From Mucinivorans sp036654415 (GTDB lineage: Bacteria; Bacteroidota; Bacteroidia; Bacteroidales; Rikenellaceae), in contig JAVVSB010000006.1 of assembly GCA_036654415.1 (NCBI GenBank), positions 4,670 to 68,669 of the forward strand: 64,000 nucleotides of DNA. Direction: 5' to 3'. Of the stretch, positions 63,078-64,000 are shown piece by piece. A program made the position numbers and the translations under genes. Each line of letters opens with the position of its first letter. Position 1 is the first letter of the stretch. Below the pieces are notes generated by a model. That model was not told where the DNA came from. It did not search any database and worked only from the letters and a program-made list of their open reading frames with translations.

Positions 63078-64000
63078 TTATTCTGATACAAATGTGATTT
63101 GATCGGGTTGCGGGTGGACAAACTCATACTCTAACGTGCGCTCCAAACCCTGTCCCAAACTATATGGAGCCCGAAAACTGCTTGCGTGCGCCTTTTGTGC
63201 ATTAAATTGGGTGGTGGCACAGAATTTTTTGACTCTAACCGAGCTGATAGTCAATTTCTTGTGCGTAACAAAAGCCAACAAATCGAAGCCATAGCCAGCC
63301 AACATTCCCGCCCAATAAGGGAAATGTGTCGACGGAATATGTTTTTTCAGTACTTTGCTCACGTGATCAACCAACTCGTTCATCGTAAAATCGGGAGTGT
63401 CGACGTAATTATATACGTTATACCCCTTTTGTTTTTGAGCGAGCAAAAACTCGATAAAAGCCACGATATTGCCAACATAAGCCATCGATTTTTTATTTTC
63501 TCCGCGCCCTATCATTCGAAATGCTCCACCAGAAATTTGTTTGAGTAAATTATAGACATTGCCGCGGTTACGCTCGCCAAAAATTACCGTAGGGCGCAAT
63601 ATGTTGAGGTTTCGTTCATCAGGATTTTGGCTAAGCCACTCTCTTAAAACCTCTTCGGCCTGCCACTTGCTTTTACCATAATGATTGAAAGGGTCCGCAG
63701 TGTGGTTCTCGTCGGGATCTTTCTTATTGAGCCCATAGACAGCCACCGAGCTTGTGAAAATGATACGCGTGATACCATTATCGTCCATCGCTTCGAGCAC
63801 GTTGCGTGCTCCTTGGACGTTTATATCATAATATTTCTGGATAGGCGATACATCATCGCGATGTTCGGCCGCCAGCAGCACGACAGCCTCGAACCCGCCA
63901 GCGAGCTCTTTTTTGAGAGCTTGTACGTCCATTACGTTGGCGATGGCTGTGATTTCGTTAAAAAAGGGGCTTTTTTGTTTGTCGATATTTTTCAAGTTGT
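63078..64000 (-). CDS. NAD-dependent sugar-nucleotide epimerase, 5' truncated
   Basis: 307 codons are visible and the frame continues past the window edge (Asn-Leu precede Lys-Asn-Ile-Asp), so the TTG near 63995 is internal and the Rossmann GXXGXXG start is missing. Visible parts: VVLLAAEHRDDVSP, FTSSVAVYG, NHYGKSK (YXXXK) and TVIFGERNRGNVYN. This is an extended SDR of the NAD-dependent epimerase/dehydratase group linked to O-antigen or capsule; the substrate is unknown. Separated from the rfb genes by the decayed spacer. Confidence 0.88.
   Translation of the reverse strand, partial: NLKNIDKQKSPFFNEITAIANVMDVQALKKELAGGFEAVVLLAAEHRDDVSPIQKYYDINVQGARNVLEAMDDNGITRIIFTSSVAVYGLNKKDPDENHTADPFNHYGKSKWQAEEVLREWLSQNPDERNLNILRPTVIFGERNRGNVYNLLKQISGGAFRMIGRGENKKSMAYVGNIVAFIEFLLAQKQKGYNVYNYVDTPDFTMNELVDHVSKVLKKHIPSTHFPYWAGMLAGYGFDLLAFVTHKKLTISSVRVKKFCATTQFNAQKAHASSFRAPYSLGQGLERTLEYEFVHPQPDQITFVSE

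Noticed and set aside
1..64000. CRISPR arrays, tRNA and rRNA genes
   Set aside because: Looked for regularly spaced direct repeats and cloverleaf-like or rRNA sequence; none seen by reading.

Overview
The window looks like a scaffold from a Bacteroidales genome, most likely an animal-associated, host-glycan-using anaerobe; a Rikenellaceae-like lineage is a guess from gene content only. The support is a type III glutamine synthetase, the holB-folK pair, a Bacteroidetes-type ParC/ParE pair, a fimbrillin-like lipoprotein, HydE of [FeFe]-hydrogenase maturation, many lipoproteins, and repeated matches to the Bacteroidota promoter (TTTG, about 19-20 bases, then TAnnTTTG) just upstream of genes. Composition is moderately AT-rich by eye. 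One 10-N run (18391-18400) is a scaffold gap inside a gene. I see no tRNA, rRNA, CRISPR array or intact mobile element.

Layout. 1-2.9 kb: 3' part of glnN, then holB-folK on the other strand. 2.9-10.3 kb (minus): one four-gene unit, MacB-like permease, two GH92 alpha-mannosidase lipoproteins and a PgpH-like cyclic-di-AMP phosphodiesterase. 10.4-14.8 kb (plus): Lrp/AsnC regulator, riboflavin synthase, agmatinase-family hydrolase, NhaA, unknown envelope protein. 14.8-17.5 kb (minus): aspS-ftsY. 17.6-20.6 kb (minus): pyrE, a small SRPBCC protein and a GH89 alpha-N-acetylglucosaminidase broken by the gap. 20.7-22.7 kb: NUDIX hydrolase and MBOAT acyltransferase, convergent. 22.7-34.0 kb (plus): thioredoxin-like lipoprotein, then guaA, a methyltransferase, a complete RND tripartite pump, TrkH and a CDF metal exporter in close order. 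34.05-34.68 kb: very AT-rich non-coding stretch with a cluster of inverted repeats. 34.7-40.8 kb: DUF2807 protein-YifB-ComEC, HydE, TatD, TcdA. 40.8-50.7 kb (minus): GH2-like protein, PlsC, ParE, PHP phosphatase, ParC, AroK, DUF3298 protein and YbaN-like protein, apparently one long unit. 50.8-55.5 kb (minus): sialic acid catabolic operon (NanA lyase, Kelch-mutarotase/sodium symporter fusion, N-acylglucosamine 2-epimerase). 55.5-62.7 kb (minus): dTDP-rhamnose genes, Wzz, GDP-fucose synthase and a fimbrillin-like lipoprotein. 62.7-63.1 kb: degenerate spacer with an IS3-type OrfA remnant. 63.1-64 kb: truncated sugar-nucleotide epimerase.

Together, GH92 (alpha-mannose), GH89 (alpha-GlcNAc), the sialate operon and fucose/rhamnose surface-sugar synthesis fit a bacterium that trims host N-glycans and mucins and wears a fucose/rhamnose polysaccharide. 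The least ordinary items are a GH2 protein that has lost its catalytic residues and heads a housekeeping operon, the mutarotase-symporter fusion, the inverted-repeat cluster at 34.2-34.5 kb, an inverted repeat bracketing the nan promoter, and near-leaderless promoter placement at holB and tatD. I found no clearly new multi-gene defence or mobile system.
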